NCBI GenBank assembly: GCA_022712075.1
Contig: JALAHE010000169.1
Coordinates: forward strand, 1-25,505
Length of the DNA: 25,505 nt
Source of the DNA: Galactobacter sp.
GTDB lineage: Bacteria; Actinomycetota; Actinomycetes; Actinomycetales; Micrococcaceae
Direction: 5' to 3'
In this document: positions 25,065-25,505 of the stretch, piece by piece
How positions within the stretch are numbered: the first letter of the stretch is position 1
How the letters are laid out: each line of letters begins with the position of its first letter
Notes under the pieces: model-generated
Databases searched by the model: none
Told to the model about the DNA's origin: nothing
Seen by the model: only the letters and a program-made list of their open reading frames with translations
Made by a program: the position numbers and the translations under genes

Positions 25065-25140
25065 GATCGTGTCTCGATCCTTGTTACGCGAGGGTGTGGG
25101 TGCGGACGTTCCGGCATGGGGTGTCGGACCGTCCAAGGAC

Positions 25141-25161
25141 TCTTCTACGGTACGTAGAAGA
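25141..25161. promoter_or_regulatory. Palindromic operator 1 (BlaI/CopY-type)
   Basis: Perfect 9-bp arms TCTTCTACG / CGTAGAAGA around GTA. The shared core is TTCTAC-N5-GTAGAA at 25143-25159. It covers the putative -10 of cydA on the minus strand (complement of 25147-25152). Confidence 0.8.
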
Positions 25162-25176
25162 AGCCCATTTCTACAA
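25147..25176 (-). promoter_or_regulatory. cydA: Candidate cydA promoter
   Basis: On the minus strand TTGTAG (complement of 25171-25176) is followed 18 bases later by TACCGT (complement of 25147-25152). The predicted transcript has a leader of about 75 bases. The -35 lies in operator 2 and the -10 in operator 1, so a repressor on these sites would block RNA polymerase. The -35 is a weak match (three of six). Confidence 0.45.
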
Positions 25177-25185
25177 CTTGTAGAA
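25169..25185. promoter_or_regulatory. Palindromic operator 2 (BlaI/CopY-type)
   Basis: TTCTACAACTTGTAGAA: perfect 8-bp arms around a central C. It contains TACA-N3-TGTA, close to the TACA/TGTA core known for BlaI, MecI and CopY operators. Centre is 26 bases from operator 1 and 24 from operator 3. Confidence 0.82.
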
Positions 25186-25192
25186 GTGTGCG

Positions 25193-25209
25193 TTCTACGA
25201 CACGTAGAA
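25193..25209. promoter_or_regulatory. Palindromic operator 3 (BlaI/CopY-type)
   Basis: TTCTACGACACGTAGAA: 7-bp arms around ACA, same core as the other two. It overlaps TAGAAA (25205-25210), a candidate -35 for the rightward blaI gene. Confidence 0.8.
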
Positions 25210-25233
25210 ACTTGCCGAGTTGACAACTACACT
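25205..25233 (+). promoter_or_regulatory. blaI: Candidate blaI promoter
   Basis: TAGAAA (25205-25210, four of six matches to TTGACA), a 17-base spacer and TACACT (25228-25233, TANNNT). The -35 is inside operator 3. A perfect TTGACA at 25220-25225 also exists, but no -10 lies 16-19 bases after it, so I prefer the first pair. Leader length would be about 60 bases. Confidence 0.45.
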
Positions 25234-25298
25234 GTTCCTCAGGAAGACCCCGCGCGGAAGTATCTCTCGCGGATCGCATGGAAGGACCTTCGCAGAAC

Positions 25299-25505
25299 AT
25301 GGCAGCACTGGGTGAGCTCGAGCGCTCGGTAATGGATCTCCTCTGGGACCACCAGGAAGCCCTCACCGCCAACGCGGTACGGGACCTCCTGGCCAACACC
25401 GAGGACTCCAAGGGCCTGGCCGTCACCACCGTCCTGACGGTCCTGGCCCGTCTTGAAAAGAAGGGCCTGGTTAACCGCGAACGCGGCACCCGTCCCCACC
25501 TGTAC
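25299..25505 (+). CDS. blaI: BlaI/MecI/CopY family repressor, N-terminal 69 residues, cut by window edge
   Basis: The visible part, beginning MAALGELERSVMDLLWDHQE and continuing through VTTVLTVLARLEKKGLV to RPHLY, is the winged-helix DNA-binding domain of this penicillinase-repressor family; the recognition helix is around residues 43-54. These dimeric repressors bind TACA/TGTA-type palindromes and are usually inactivated by proteolysis triggered by an M56-type membrane protease, often encoded next door; any such gene would lie beyond the window. ATG at 25299 fits homologue starts, with AAGGA 12 bases upstream; an in-frame ATG at 25278 would add seven residues. Divergent from cydA with three operator-like palindromes between. 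The symbol refers to the family only; no beta-lactamase is seen nearby. Confidence 0.92.
   Translation, partial: MAALGELERSVMDLLWDHQEALTANAVRDLLANTEDSKGLAVTTVLTVLARLEKKGLVNRERGTRPHLY

Noticed and set aside
25220..25225. A perfect TTGACA as the blaI -35
   Set aside because: No TANNNT lies 16-19 bases downstream. TAGAAA-N17-TACACT fits better, although experimental mapping could still favour TTGACA.

Overview
The window is high-GC DNA from an actinobacterium. Family content and gene order suggest Micrococcales, probably a Micrococcaceae-like genus; this is inferred from recognised proteins and I cannot fix the genus. It carries 21 protein genes, two of them cut by the window edges. I see no tRNA, rRNA, CRISPR array, insertion sequence or phage gene. 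Coding density is very high and the longest gap between genes is 283 bases. This is core chromosome, not an accessory island.

Left block (1-5923): the start of aconitase, a TrmA/RumA-type RNA methyltransferase, and a KimA/YdaO-type APC potassium permease read leftwards. Two RCK/TrkA proteins read divergently to the right and end in a strong hairpin. Middle block (6026-9462): a leftward string of DUF3159, OB-fold, DUF3710 and dut, then DUF3093 (rightward) and DUF4193 (leftward). From memory, the order and orientation from the methyltransferase to DUF4193 match Mycobacterium tuberculosis Rv2689c to Rv2699c, with Rv2695 lacking a counterpart.

Third block (9746-18913): sepH (cell division), a leftward run of nucleotide pyrophosphatase/phosphodiesterase, DUF5998 and an N-terminal-GNAT/acyl-CoA synthetase fusion, then divergent parC with a small membrane protein translationally coupled to it. 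Right block (18969-25505): a leftward cytochrome bd operon cydA-cydB-cydDC, with CydD and CydC fused into one chain, and divergent from it the start of a BlaI/MecI/CopY repressor gene.

The most striking non-coding signal is between cydA and blaI: three copies of the palindrome TTCTAC-N5-GTAGAA. Two cover a plausible cydA promoter and one covers the -35 of a plausible blaI promoter, so the repressor probably controls both itself and cytochrome bd. Four genes have a TANNNT -10 hexamer only 6-7 bases before their start codon, the classic sign of leaderless mRNAs. Four near-perfect 18-21 bp hairpins sit in convergent gene gaps. The potassium permease has Asn where KimA has a substrate-site Asp. 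The phosphodiesterase gene seems to lack a standard start codon for its conserved N terminus. I found no convincing undescribed multi-gene system; the most interesting items are regulatory or residue-level.
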